Source: Epinephelus fuscoguttatus (lineage: Eukaryota > Chordata > Actinopteri > Perciformes > Serranidae). Taken from it: a stretch of 64,000 bases of DNA. Position numbers and translations under genes: made by a program. The notes below the pieces were generated by a model. That model was not told the origin of the DNA, searched no databases, and was given only the letters and a program-made list of their open reading frames with translations. Of the stretch, positions 1 through 12,700 are shown one piece after another (the first letter of the stretch is position 1; each line of letters begins with the position of its first letter). The stretch covers positions 19,237,207-19,301,206 of the forward strand of contig NC_064769.1 of assembly GCF_011397635.1 (NCBI RefSeq), in the 5' to 3' direction.

Positions 1-2847
1 TTGTTTACTTTCCTCACTTCTGTGTCTCTTCTCGTGCACTGAATTGAACTGTCAATCAGAGTGATTTCACTGATTGACAGGCTCTGCCAGGTCTGACGCC
101 GCTTCAGCATGCTGAATTGGCTGAAAAACAGCTTACTGCCAATGGTGCGGGACACACTGCAAACACAAAAGTGACAGCTGCTCACTTAAGGTCTGACACT
201 GACTGACGGGCAACCTTCCTCAAGACTCTTCAGTTGACCTCATCTCTCACAAAGTTTCTTGTCCTGATCCCAAGACAGACGAAACCTTAGAAAATGAGGC
301 ATTTTGCATGCTGTTAATGATTAGGGCAGAGGCTTGAAAAATACTACTATCTGCCAAGACATCCTTGGGGGACAGTTAGATGGACTGCGAAGCACAAGGT
401 CTTTATCTCCCTGGCAGGACCTCAATGGACCACATCATGCTGCTTATCAGCTGCACGGTTGTCGCCTGAGAGTGGAGAAGATTAGACGTCCTTGCAGCTT
501 AAACTTTACGCTCTTTTTCTTATTATAGAGAAGTCCTTGAACATGTCAACTTGTAAGACATGGGCAGTGCCAAAGTATAGGCTTTGGAGGAAAGATGAGG
601 AGTTAGACAGCTGGTTTATAACCTCTCATGTCTTACACAAAGGCAGGTTAGATGCTGATTGGAAAGCTAATTAAAGAAAACAGGCTTGGAAGGGAGTAAC
701 ACTGACCATTATGTTAATGACAAAGAGCCTTGACCTCATTTGTGAAGGTTGAGTTGAAATGCATGCTGCCATTTTGAAGATGGATGACTTTGCAGTTGCC
801 CTGTACCTTATTTCTTTATCATTGCAGCCACCCACAATTGTAAGATATCCTGATATGACACTGTAAGAAAGTGCAAGAAGACATGAAACTTTTTGTTAGG
901 CAAAACATTATGTAGAGGATGGGAAAGTTTATATTGCTTGAGAACTTAGCCCAGATAATATCATGTATTCTGCGATCACTTTGATCTCATATCTCTCTCC
1001 CCTTTTTCGGGTAATTCTGCTCAAAAGTCGGAAGGGAATTTTAAGCTTAAGTTTTCATAAAATCCCTTTAAATTTAAAATTTAGATAGCAGGATGAAAGA
1101 AACCATCATTACTTGCACTTTATGCATCATTTCTAGGTCCCGTTTCTGCTCTCAGTGGAAGTTTTTTTTTCTTTAAGCCACTGCTGGCTTCTCTTTGAAT
1201 TATAATGCTCTCCTTGATGTATTTTATTCCAGCTGCAAATTACGGGAGTAATGGAAGGTATTCCAATTCACGTCTTATTTTCTGCCAGTGAAGGGATTTC
1301 CCTGGAGAAACCTTTTCTCCCTTGTGTTCCTTTTTGCGTTTTCGGCACCTCCCTCTTGACAAATGTGTGGTAATGGAAGGGTTGTTGTGAAATTGCCATT
1401 ATTTTCTAAATGGAATGTGACCACGGCGAGGCTTTTAGCTCTTCAGATGAGTGTGTTCAGATGAGACAGGTTGCACTGAGCAGTTTGAAGTGGGCTTGTC
1501 ACCGAGGGACAGATGTTGAGCGGAGGAGGGGAGCGGGTACGAGAGAAATGGAAGAGTGAGGGAATCTTTTTTTTCTTTTCTTTTTTCTTTTTGGCACCTG
1601 AGTAAAATGAAAGCCACTCCGTCTCTTCTTCCTTTTGAGGCGAAGGTAATCATGTTTCTGCAGCTCGTCACTGAACACTGTTCTGTGGTAGACTCGCTTT
1701 AGCTGCCCTCTGGACCCTGAGGGAGAAATGAAAGCAAAATCCAAAAGAACCTTAAAACCGAACAAGAATAAAAGACATGACAGCTGTATGCTGCAGGCTT
1801 ATATCAGCCTTGTTGGGGACTACTGACTGCATTGTAATGAAAAGACTGTGTTTCTTTCTATCTTTAATAATTGCACCTATTAACTATTAATAACCTATAC
1901 TTCTCATCGCATCTATGGATTGCAGTTTCTGTCTATAAGGTACCTGATTCACATGCGAATAATTGTTTAACAGTAGCCCCAAGTTCTTTTAGTTTTGCAG
2001 TGCAAGCATTCAGACTTGGTGACTCTACAAAGAGAATGTCAAATGCGATTATCACTGAAATATTCCCTCAGTGCATGGCTTTATCTTCAGAATGATTGCT
2101 TCAATCAGCACATCTGTGGTGAGGCGCCTTCTCTTTCAGACACAGCTTCTCATTTCCTCTGACAATACTTAACTCTGCAAACAGCACAGCCTATTTTAGG
2201 GAGTGAGCTGCTTTTGGCTTTCTCTGCTGATCAATACGGCCATAAATTTATAGAAGAATAAGCCCAGGCCTCGGGGCTAGTTATAAATTGAAACACACAG
2301 CCCGAGGCTACAGGAGGCCTTGTAAATGATCTGTGTGATTGCAACCGACAGAACAAGGTTGATAACAGGAAAGAGCCATCATCAACAACTAGGAAGGAGG
2401 AGAAGATGGAGTCATCATTAAATGATATTACTTTTTTGTAAATGCACAGTCTCAGCAGTTCTGCTGAATTTTAATATGGTAAAAGGACCCAAGTGGTTCC
2501 AGAGTTTTAGATATGTATGCTGCTGAAGAAACGTGGAGAAGATGGTTCTTTTAAAGAGGAGAGCTTCCTATGGGGTTTTAGTTTGCTCTAACAGCAAGCT
2601 TGCAGTTTTCTTCCAACATCAAACTGATGTTTGATGCAAGAGTTTGAATGTATTACACACAAACTGATGTTTTTCCAAACTTAAGGTTGACATCTGTTTT
2701 CTTTCCAGTGACTCTGGACAACATGTGGCCCAACTATGCAATAACAAAAACATTTTAAAATCAAAAAACATGAGAAAAGACATGGTGGGGAATCAATTAG
2801 TCTCTCGTGAGGTTAAAGATTTTTGAGCCACACTAGCTACGTCACTC
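1..2847. other. Non-coding, upstream of fam222a coding region
   Basis: No coding exon is supported on either strand. The open frames are short, with no recognisable domain. It may be intergenic or an intron of a fam222a 5' UTR. A small hairpin-forming patch at 2268-2308 lies in a stretch that looks regulatory. Confidence 0.5.
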
Positions 2848-3201
2848 TTTGCAGCTAATGATTATTTTACTGTTGATTAATTTGTCAGTTATTTCCTTAA
2901 TGTATCGATTAGTTGTTTGGTCTATAAAAGGTCTGGAAATGGTGAAAAATGTCCAAATCAGTGCTTCCCAAAGCCCAAGATGAAGTCCTCAAATGTCTTG
3001 TTTTGTCTACAATACAAAGATTCATTTTACTGTGACTGAGAAGTAAAGAAGCCAGAAAACATTCATATTTAAGAAGCTGGAATCAGAGAATTTTGACTTT
3101 TTGTTTCTTAAAAGATTACTCAAACTGATTAATGCATTATCAAATTAGTTGGCGATTGATTTAATAGTTTGTAACTAATCAATTAATCATTGGAGCTCTA
3201 A
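2848..3201. repeat. Dispersed percomorph inverted-repeat element
   Basis: Begins GCAGCTAATGATTATTTTAC and ends AATTAATCATTGGAGCTC, which are inverted relative to each other. The interior (CCCAAAGCCCAAGATGA, AAGAAGCTGGAATCAGAGAA) matches a very common teleost element that I recognise by sequence. It is non-coding, consistent with a MITE. Confidence 0.7.
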
Positions 3202-3240
3202 ATTATGGATGCCAATTGAAGGTTTTTTATTCCACTACTT

Positions 3241-3672
3241 TGGTTCAGACTGAAATATCTCATCAACTTTTGGATTGCTTGCTTTGATATTTGCCACTGA
3301 CATTCATGGTCCCCAGAGGATCAATTCTGCGGAGTCTGGTGATCCTTACTTTAATGCCACCACAAAATTTACATTTGTGAAATGTCTTGACAACGATTCG
3401 ATGGACTGCCCTGAAATTTTGGTGCTGATGTTAATACAAAAACTGTAATTTCTTGTACACAATACCTGCAAACAAATGGCAATCCCATCAGCCTCAGCTC
3501 TACTTCATGTTCTAATGTGCTAATTAGCTAATGGTGTACATGGTTAGCTTAGTCCTGCTAAACGTCAGCATATCTCCACTGCCATTGTGAGCATGCTAGC
3601 TTTAGACTTTAGCTCAAACCGGTGCAGCCTCACAGAGAACATTAGCATGGACTCTTAGACTCTTAGTCTTCC
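3241..3672. repeat. Dispersed teleost repeat next to fam222a exon 1
   Basis: Contains phrases typical of an abundant fish element (CATTCATGGTCCCCAGAGGA, GAAATGTCTTGACAACGATT, TGTGAGCATGCTAGC). It ends about 70 bp before the probable fam222a acceptor at 3743. Class not determined. Confidence 0.55.
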
Positions 3673-3743
3673 TTAATGACCATTTTATTTGATGTTAAGC
3701 GTATTGGCTATCGAGTTAAAACCTGTTCCTTTCCTTATTCTAG

Positions 3744-3782
3744 CAGGTTTACCCAGGCTGTGTGCAGCCCTAGTGAACTATC
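3744..3782 (+). other. fam222a: Probable 5' UTR part of the first fam222a coding exon
   Basis: A pyrimidine-rich tract ending TTATTCTAG at 3743 is a plausible 3' splice site. It would put 39 nt of 5' UTR before the ATG at 3783. If so, at least one non-coding exon lies further upstream, perhaps outside the window. This is inferred from splice-site appearance only. Confidence 0.4.
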
Positions 3783-6700
3783 ATGCTGGCCTGTATCCAG
3801 AGACGGCAGAATCTCTCGGCGCAGAGTCTGGCCTGCACACCTAAAAGCCTTGATGTTCCACCACCGCCATTACTGCTGTCAGTACCTCCACTGCAGCCGT
3901 GCACCCACAAAGGTGAGTTTTTATCACACAAGTGAAGACATTTTGCTGGATAGAATTTACAGCAAGAACTATACAGATGCAACAAAAACACTGTTTATAT
4001 ATATATATATTTTTTTTACTGAAATAGAGAAATACTGCTAACTGGTAGGTCGTGTTCCTGAGTTATTTCTTAATCAGTCATGTTCAGCTTGACCTTGTCG
4101 CCTCCAAGTGCACACTAAGCTCATGCATGGTTTTAGCGGTGTGCTTTAGCTGCTCTGAAGCTTCTAGAATTTAAAATAATGGGCCTCCTGATGATGATGA
4201 TGCCTGTTAATTGGACCACTAATCAGTGTGCTCCTGCAGTGCATATGCATGCGGGTCAAAGTGGACTCTAAAATTACAGAGTTAATCAACTCTCACATAC
4301 AGGGTTACTAATGATGTTCACATTTTGTGCAGAAAGTGCTCCGTGTCTGTGTTGTTTGACCTTCATCGTGACTGATTACACTGCAGTCACTGAAAGGTTG
4401 AGTGGGTGTCTCAACCTAAGCCGGACTGACATTTCTGATTAGATTTCTTTCAATTAATCGACTGCATGCGACGTGTTAGCAGATATAGTTCATGCTCTGA
4501 TGCTGCATCCTTTATGTAGGTTAGTCCACGTCCATGTTATTTGTGCAACGGTCCAAATTGTCGTTTTGTTCCTGGACAGCCTAGATACACGTAATGAGAT
4601 CATAGTCCCACAAATGAAGTTATTCTGCTGTGGTTTCCTTTTACCCGATTGCTTTAAAAATTTGCTGATGCCTTTATACTTCTGTGCTTGAAGCTATATT
4701 GAAGATCTATACTTCCTAACAGTATAATGGTTCTGCTGGGTATGTCTTGCAGCCTTGTGAATGTACTTAGCCTTGAAACATCTTGAATTATGTGGTCCTG
4801 TAAAGATTTTTTGGTATAGGCGTTGCAGTGTGTTGTATTGCTGTTGAGCCTATGCGCTTATATTTTTAGTGGGTTTTATTTGGACCCATGAAAGAATAGC
4901 TACAGCAGGGATCGTTGTAAATGAAATGAAAGAGTACGGCTCAGACTGTGGTCTCGTAGAACGCAAGAGCATGCACTTATTGACCATTGCTTACGCTCAT
5001 ATTTTTCTTGGACAGTATCACCATAATTTAACTATCACTGTTGGCTTATTCCATGTGAAGTTTGTGGACATTTGTCTGCAGAGTGGAACAGTGGTTATAA
5101 TTATCTTATCTGACTGATCATATTGCTAGTAAATGGTTTATTTCATTTACATGACCCTGTGTATTCTCATACAGGATATCTTGGTTCATTCAATGTGAAA
5201 TCTAATCTTCCACTGGGTATCTATTACACAGTAAATGGATGTTTGGGAAGTATAGAGAGTAAAGATGGCACAGCATTATTTTCAGATGACCCTGTTATGA
5301 TCACATTTCAGAAACACCTGCACCGACACACACAGGTGTTTTCACTTATTCTGGGTAATTAGACGTATTCTCAAGTGGAACCCTGCTCAGGGTTTTCTGA
5401 GGTCACCAAACTCCATTTTGAAAAACCATAAAAGTTTTCTTGATCTAACAGGCTGTTAGCAGGAGAGTCCAGGGAGATGTATAAATACCAACATAATCCT
5501 GAGATGAAGTCTAATTAGCCACAGTAAGTGAAAACACCTGTTGTCATGGTAACAGACCATGTAGTTAAAGATCCTGTATTATGCTCATATTCAGGTTTAT
5601 ACTTGTATTTTGGGTTTCTGTTTTTACATGTTCACGTGCTTTTATGTTAAAAAAAAAAAAAAAAAAAAAAGCATTATTTTCATGTAATGTTTGCCTGAAT
5701 ATGCCGGTATTCACTCCCTGTCTGAAAAGCTCAGTTTAAGCACCTGTCTCTTTAAGACCCTCATTCGAAAAAGCCCATTCTGCTCTGACTGGCTAGTGTT
5801 TCCAGGTCTTCTACATCTGCCCTCTCTGCATTTTAGCACCCTCATTACAGCAGGGAAATAACTGTAGCAGCTAGGTCTGCCCCGACTAAAAATTTTCCTA
5901 GTCAACCAATAGTCATCATTAAGGGGCATTAGTCGGCTAGTCACAGGCATGTTTAGGATATTAATTTAATTATTAAATGATATATTTTTGGCGGGGCAAC
6001 ACAATGGTTTGAGTTCCAGGTCTGAGAAAGAATAGTATCAGTAACATAATTAACACTGTGCTACATTACAGAGAAATACAAAACCGTACTAATGACCCTT
6101 CATTAATATAGGCCTATATTTTATCTACAAGTGCACGTCACACACTGAGCGAGCCGCCTGTTAATGATGCTGTCGGCAAAGCAGTAATGATTGTGCTAAG
6201 TGGCTAAATGGCATGTAGCTACTTCCATGTTTCAGATGATACGTCATGTTTGTAGTCGACCAATGAGGATGAGTTTACGTATCACCTTGGGTTCGTCCTT
6301 CACCTTCTCAAAATGATCCCACACTTTGGATTTCCTGCCTGACATGTTATTAACTAGCCTGTGGAATAACCACAGGTACCAGGCTTGTAGATTGATGTGA
6401 CCCCTGTCTGACTGCTGAGTGTGGCCACTTCCTGTGTCTGTCCTTTCAAATTAAATTCCCACATGGTCCAGTCATATAGGTTTTGATTTATTTTGATGAG
6501 GTGCAGCTCTTAATGGAGTGTCCTTTTTTTCTGCTACTAAGCAACCAGTGAAATCTTACCGACTAATGACATTTCTGGTCGACTAACATTTGGTCGACTA
6601 TTGGTTAGTAGCCCTTGTGACATCACAAATTCACTGAAGTCCTGATGGCTCATTTCAAGGCAAAGATTGGACCGTGTCCATTTCTCTGCGAGCTCAGCAT

Positions 6701-9700
6701 TTATTTACTTTCACAGTATTTATATAGCACCTATACCTGTTTTTTATTTTAAAAAACTTTTTACAATATGGGACCTTTAACTGACAAAAAGCGTGAATGG
6801 TGTTTTTCACTATTATTCTCCTTGATATACTTGTAGCCAGACAATATGTATCCAACTGTGCTCATATTTGAAATGCTAAAAAATCTCCTCGTCGTACACT
6901 CAATCTCCCCCTCTCCCATCTTTCTCCTCAGGTGAAATGCCGCTTTGTCTTTTTTGCTATTAAATATTAATTGGGAATCAATGGAGCACTTGTCTGCTAA
7001 ACGCTCCAACAGAAGGGCCTAGTTTGCCTCAGGCAGAACCAGGGGTGCATTTCTCATCCTGTTTACCTGCAGGGCCTTTCACCCCCCTTTTGAGTTTTAT
7101 GTACTGCGACTGTGCGTAATGCAGCACCCTCCGGCTCCAGCCTGACATTTCAAGCACAACCGCAGGGAATAGACTGCTGATGGGAGCTCTGTCTGTGTGG
7201 CCCAGGCTTCTTCATTAAATGACTCGCTGTTGGATTGAGTTAAATGGGGACGGTCTTTAGTCGCTGCTGCGCTTTTGAAAGCCATTTCCATTTTTAGCTA
7301 TCGATAAATGGAAGGCAGAGGACATGAAAGCTCTCAGCCAGACAAACCCATGTGAAAGATTTCCGAGAAACGAGTGTCAGGAATTATGTGATGAGAGTGA
7401 ATGAGAGCTGTTCCCTTCTCTGCTATCTCAGCTTGAAAGCAGGGGCTGGAAATGCTTTTTTTCCCACGCTGCTGGCCTGTGCTCGGGTCGGCTCTGAGAG
7501 GGGAAAGTTTGCCCAAGCTGGGCCAAGCGGCACAGAAACAAATGAGGAGTGACACTGGTGCAAAGGAGTATTCGCCAGAGCCTCTTCGAGCACACATAAC
7601 TAAGTGTTCAACCCTGAGGTTACTCTGTTCTGTGAGCACCCTTCATGTAGAGATCAGCGACATGGAAAGAGGGAGGCATGTGAAAATGGGGTGAATGACT
7701 GTCTGTATTTTGTATTTTTTGTGTGTTTACAGAAGATGGTTGTGAATAGAGACGTTAGTGTGAGACTTAAGAGCATGTGTTCTGGTGTCAGCATGTCCTG
7801 GGTCCACTTTTTCCGCTTTGCCCATCTCTATCTAATGGTCCTCTGGGTTGCTAAGATGAGTAAACCACATGGAGGCACTGGCAACCTTCTTTTAACCACA
7901 TGGGGGATAAATATTGGTGAATCTTTAAATATGTTCATTGATGTAAGAGAAGAACTGCATTTTAGAGGTGACAACCTGTATTAATCAAAAAATAAATTAA
8001 TTAACATTGTGCCAAATGACTCTAATGTGTAAGGCTTTATTCAGTGACAAACTAGGAGAATTAGCATTCAACTTTCTGTGCACTGATTTGGTTTTATGAC
8101 ACATTTACATATGGTTTTCACATTCAGAGAGATTTATTGTTGCAGTGGGGAGCAAAACACGGTGCTATATCAGCCAAATCAATCTAAAATTGACCCAGAA
8201 TCTGATAGTAAAATTATTTCAAAGCACAGATTGTATAGGGTGGTGCAGGGATGTTGGTTTTTTGTAGGCAAACATGGAAGTTAGCATTGCCCTGTTTGGT
8301 TCCCTTGAGAAAAAGTCAATGGAATTTTTCAATTGGATTTTGGATTATTGTAGAAAATCAGCTCTATGGCAAACAAACATTTATGATACTCACGTTTTGT
8401 TTTTTTTTTTGTTTCTGCAAGATGATCTTCACAAATAAACACCACTTTTAGGATTTCTGAAGCGTAAATTCACTCGCCAGAAGTAAAAAGCTAACGAACT
8501 ATTAATAAATTGCACCACAGTAGCATGACTCGATTGTTGCCACCGCAGTGAGGCCTTAAAGGCATTGTTTGGTGTGATGACTTTTATTAAATAACCATGA
8601 CAACCACTGTAGTCTCATTTAGGCACTTGATAGCAACCACCTCGAAAAAGCTTTCAAATTCACAAGTTGTCCATTTACTGACGTATTCTACGTCTTCGAA
8701 CAAACTGTGACAGTCTCGCAACTTGTGTCAACTACAGGCCTTATTTTAGGCGTCTTACCAAAACACATTCAAAAGGCCCATTGACTTTAAGACAATGGAA
8801 TAGGAAGTGCACAAATGCAAACTAATTTTCGGGTTTTAGGGCTCATTCCTGCACCACTCTATTAACGGTTTTCTCAACAACAAAATCGTCAGCTAATGCC
8901 CACTCATCAGTGATGCAACTAACAGAAGTTTAGTTCTGTGACTGGATGTTTCTCATCAAAATGCACTTTGGGAGTTGGAGTTCTTTTCTCATGTAACATA
9001 TGTGCGCAGTCTTCTACCTTCACAGTTGTACATCTTTTGTAGTCATTATTCAACCAGGAGAGTTTTATTTTGCTCCAGCTCTGAGTCACTATAAATGACC
9101 CAAAAAATTGATTACTCCAGCTTTAATCTGCACTGACTGAATGTTTGAAATGCATTTGAAAGATGGGAATCGGTTGAAATAATCCATCATAATAAAACCA
9201 ATATCTAATGTCATTTGCATACAATGACATAAATGATGCACAATAAATAAACAACAGAATGTTATTTTCAATTTGCGTGCTGAATGGAGAGGGAGAAGCT
9301 AGCAGCTGCTACTTTGGATGTTATTGCTCCGTCTAATCAGCAGATAGTCAATCGCAGAAGCTCATCTTAAAGAGATGAATGAAGACGGGGCCAATTAATT
9401 ACATGGTTCTAATGACTGGGCTTATTGGGCCAACTGGGTGCAAAGAGGAGGTTGCCATGGTAATAGAGACATAGGTTTTTAATGGGGAATGTGCTGTGCT
9501 GAGTCCCTGGTTATTAAGGTAGGCCAGAGTATTTTAAATATCAGGATTATTGGTGTGGTAAACAAGTATTTATGCCTGCTGAGAAGCACTGTTCTTTAAT
9601 TAACTGCCAGTTCTCGGTGCCATGTTTCCTGCTGAGGATTAGACGCTTGTAAACATGTTATCTCACCAAAGTGTTTCACGACAAGTCTTCAGCGTAACAT

Positions 9701-12700
9701 CAAAGACCTGTGGGATTTTTGCCTGGCACTTCAGCCGACATGTATGGATATTTACAAGGAATTATTTATGGATTTTTCTTTTGTTTAATCTCATGTGGGA
9801 ATCATATGTAGTGGTCATTCTAATGGTTTTCTTATGTTAGCCCTCTGGGTATGTAATAGTTGGAAGCCGTGGTTTTGGAAACGCAACGAGCATGTCCAAC
9901 TGCCGTTTTCAGCCCTGCCTCTGGGGCTTGTTTTGCCCATAAATTAGTGATTAACTCAAACTGCTCCGAAACAATGAGGTCTCCGCTCTAATCTGGGGGG
10001 AAATGGCTTCAAGTGTGACCACGGGAAAAAGATTAGCCAGTGTAAAGTGGCAGAAAGCACTGAGTGGGATTGTATGGGGGTGGAATCAGGGTTATGAAAG
10101 ACCATATATACCACGCTATGGTAAGTAGTAGCCAATGTTTTATCCCTCCAGAATATTTTCATGCTAATATTTATGAAATCTCTTTTCTTGAAGTCCCAAC
10201 GTGCACACAAACACGCGCACATAATAAATCAGGCCTAGTGGTGATTGAGGGTTTATAATTGGCCCCCCACCCCCAACTGTTTCTTTCCCTGCACGTCCCC
10301 TGCATGGAAAGAGGAAATCAGGATTAGGTGTTTCCTGTGAAAGTGTGCCAGTTTCACTCAGCATGGTGCCACAACAGTTGAGCAGCATGTTTAATGTGTG
10401 GAGCCCCCTTCCAACCGAGAAAACATTCAAGCCTGACTGGTGGGACCATTAAATCTGTCCACATCCAGGGTTGCAGATGCATCACACATCAGCGTCATTA
10501 TGCAGATTTTTTGAGGGAAAAGAAAAATACAAACAAGCTTTTCAGTCCCACGTAAATACTTCAATCAAAAAGCAAGTGGGGGGAAAAAATGTGAAGGGTC
10601 AAAGAATTAAAATTTGTAAGCGCCGCACGGTGCTCTCGGGCAAGGTTGCTCGCGAAAAGTGGCTGGTGTTATTTTCTGTGCTGTTTTTTTTTTTTTTTTT
10701 TTTTTTTGTCTGCCTCTGCGACCATGCTCTCTGTCAGGGCTGAAGAGTGAAACAGCATGCAGTCTGCAGGTTCAGGGTGATTAAGTGCTTAAGGTCAGAC
10801 TGCTAATTATCTCTCTGCCGTTCCTTACCTGACAACACATAGCTGCCATTTCCCCGTTGTCATGTGAACAGCCTCATATTTGTTTTCATTTCTCGTCTTT
10901 ATTGTACACCACAGAGTCGTGTTGTGTGACTACACTGTCTCTCAGCAAAGAGACGTACAGTTGACAATCTTTTTCTCCCATAAGATGACCTGTTTTCAGT
11001 TTGTCCATCATGTATGCAGATCACTTCTCCTGGCTTATGTGTTTATGATTACGTGCTAAAATGCATTAATGCAAACCCACTTTAACATCAGCGTGAATAA
11101 TCTCATCTCCCAAAGGCAATATGGGATGATTAAAGGAACCAGCCCGTGTAGGATTTGCAGCTCAGACGTTTTCATCTACTAGGTGAAAATATTTACTAAT
11201 TTACTAGCTCATACATTTTTGTGATGCAGTTCCAAAATGCCTGGGATTGAGAAGAGCCAAATGGCTGAATGAATATAATTATTGCAGCCTCATAATAAGT
11301 ACGGAGCTTGGGGTTCTGGCTTCATTTGGACATTTTTACATGTTTGTTTGCTCGTTTTTCAGGATAAAGTCCAAAACGAGCTGATTTTTCTTTTTTAAAT
11401 AGCCTCCCTTTGTGGGTGCAAATAACCTCTTTGGACACCTGCAGAGAACCATAGAGGCGATACTTTATGCACGTTGTCAATTATCACTTTCACTGGTATG
11501 CATGTGCCCTCATGTTGAGAGTTTGGGTGAGACAGCAGCCTCAGCGCAGTAGGCTCTCGCCTTCTTGGCACTTTCACGGGGGAAACTTCAGCTCTCGTAG
11601 TGCCAGATTGTAATTAATGAACCACACATTTTAGACACTATTTGACTGGGGTGTGTTTTGCAGGAAGGCTGAGTGAAGGGGGTGAATATTGTGAAGAATG
11701 GCTTGGAGATATGCTTTTATTACTGCTACCACATGCTTTGAGAGAGCCAGCGCTGACTGGTAAACATGCTGTGCTCAGTTTACGGCCATTTAACACCACT
11801 GATTGGTATTAAAGTCCTCAAAGATCGAAACAATTACCTCTGGTTGTAATTTAGAGCAGCTTTCATGCTGGTCACAGTGTTTCTAATCTCAGTTTTAACG
11901 TCACATCACTTGCTCCTGTCAGGATCTGCTAAAATGATCGTATTTCTTTAAATGCACATGTTAAACTGTCATGGTCCTCAGATGATAAATATGTGGATGC
12001 AGAGTGGGGAAGGCCTATTTGCTAATGAGGTTTCCATAGTGCCACATTAAGGCAGCCACAGTGGGAAGTGCAGCTGTGTTGTGTCTCCATGGCTCTGACA
12101 GGCCTGTAATCTCCGGACTAACAATATCAGACACCCTGTGAAGACGTGTTAGCATTCAAAGTGTTTGAAGTGTTTGTGGAACAGCAAGCCGATCGCAGCA
12201 TGCGGGGCTCGACACCGACATTTTGCTGAACGAGAAACAGCTAAAAGGCTTGTTTCGCTAAATTATCTATCTTTGGTAATTGAGTAATGCTATCAGGGAA
12301 CAGACAAGGTTTGTGCAGCGGTGTCAACGCTAGTGTGTGTCAGATTCATGATATTTTTAAATGTGTCATCGCTTCTTTCAAGTGGATATGAACCTCTTGT
12401 ACTTATCATTTATAGTGATGAATATTGAGCTTTTAGACAAAAGCCAGAAAACGTCAGTGCAGCAGTTTTTCCCTGTTACCTCTTTCTCACATCTTGTTGT
12501 GCACAGTTTGAACACCTCTACAACAACCCAGATGTTGTGGTTTTCTACAGCAGCACTACACTGTGATACATAATAAGCAGTGTTTTGCTTTGTTGTATTT
12601 CTCTGTAGAATTCATTCATGCTCCTGGCACCATGGTGCCGTTCCCTCGGCTCTGCTGGGAGATTGCTGGATGGATTGAGTACTCCACCTTACCTCTTTTC

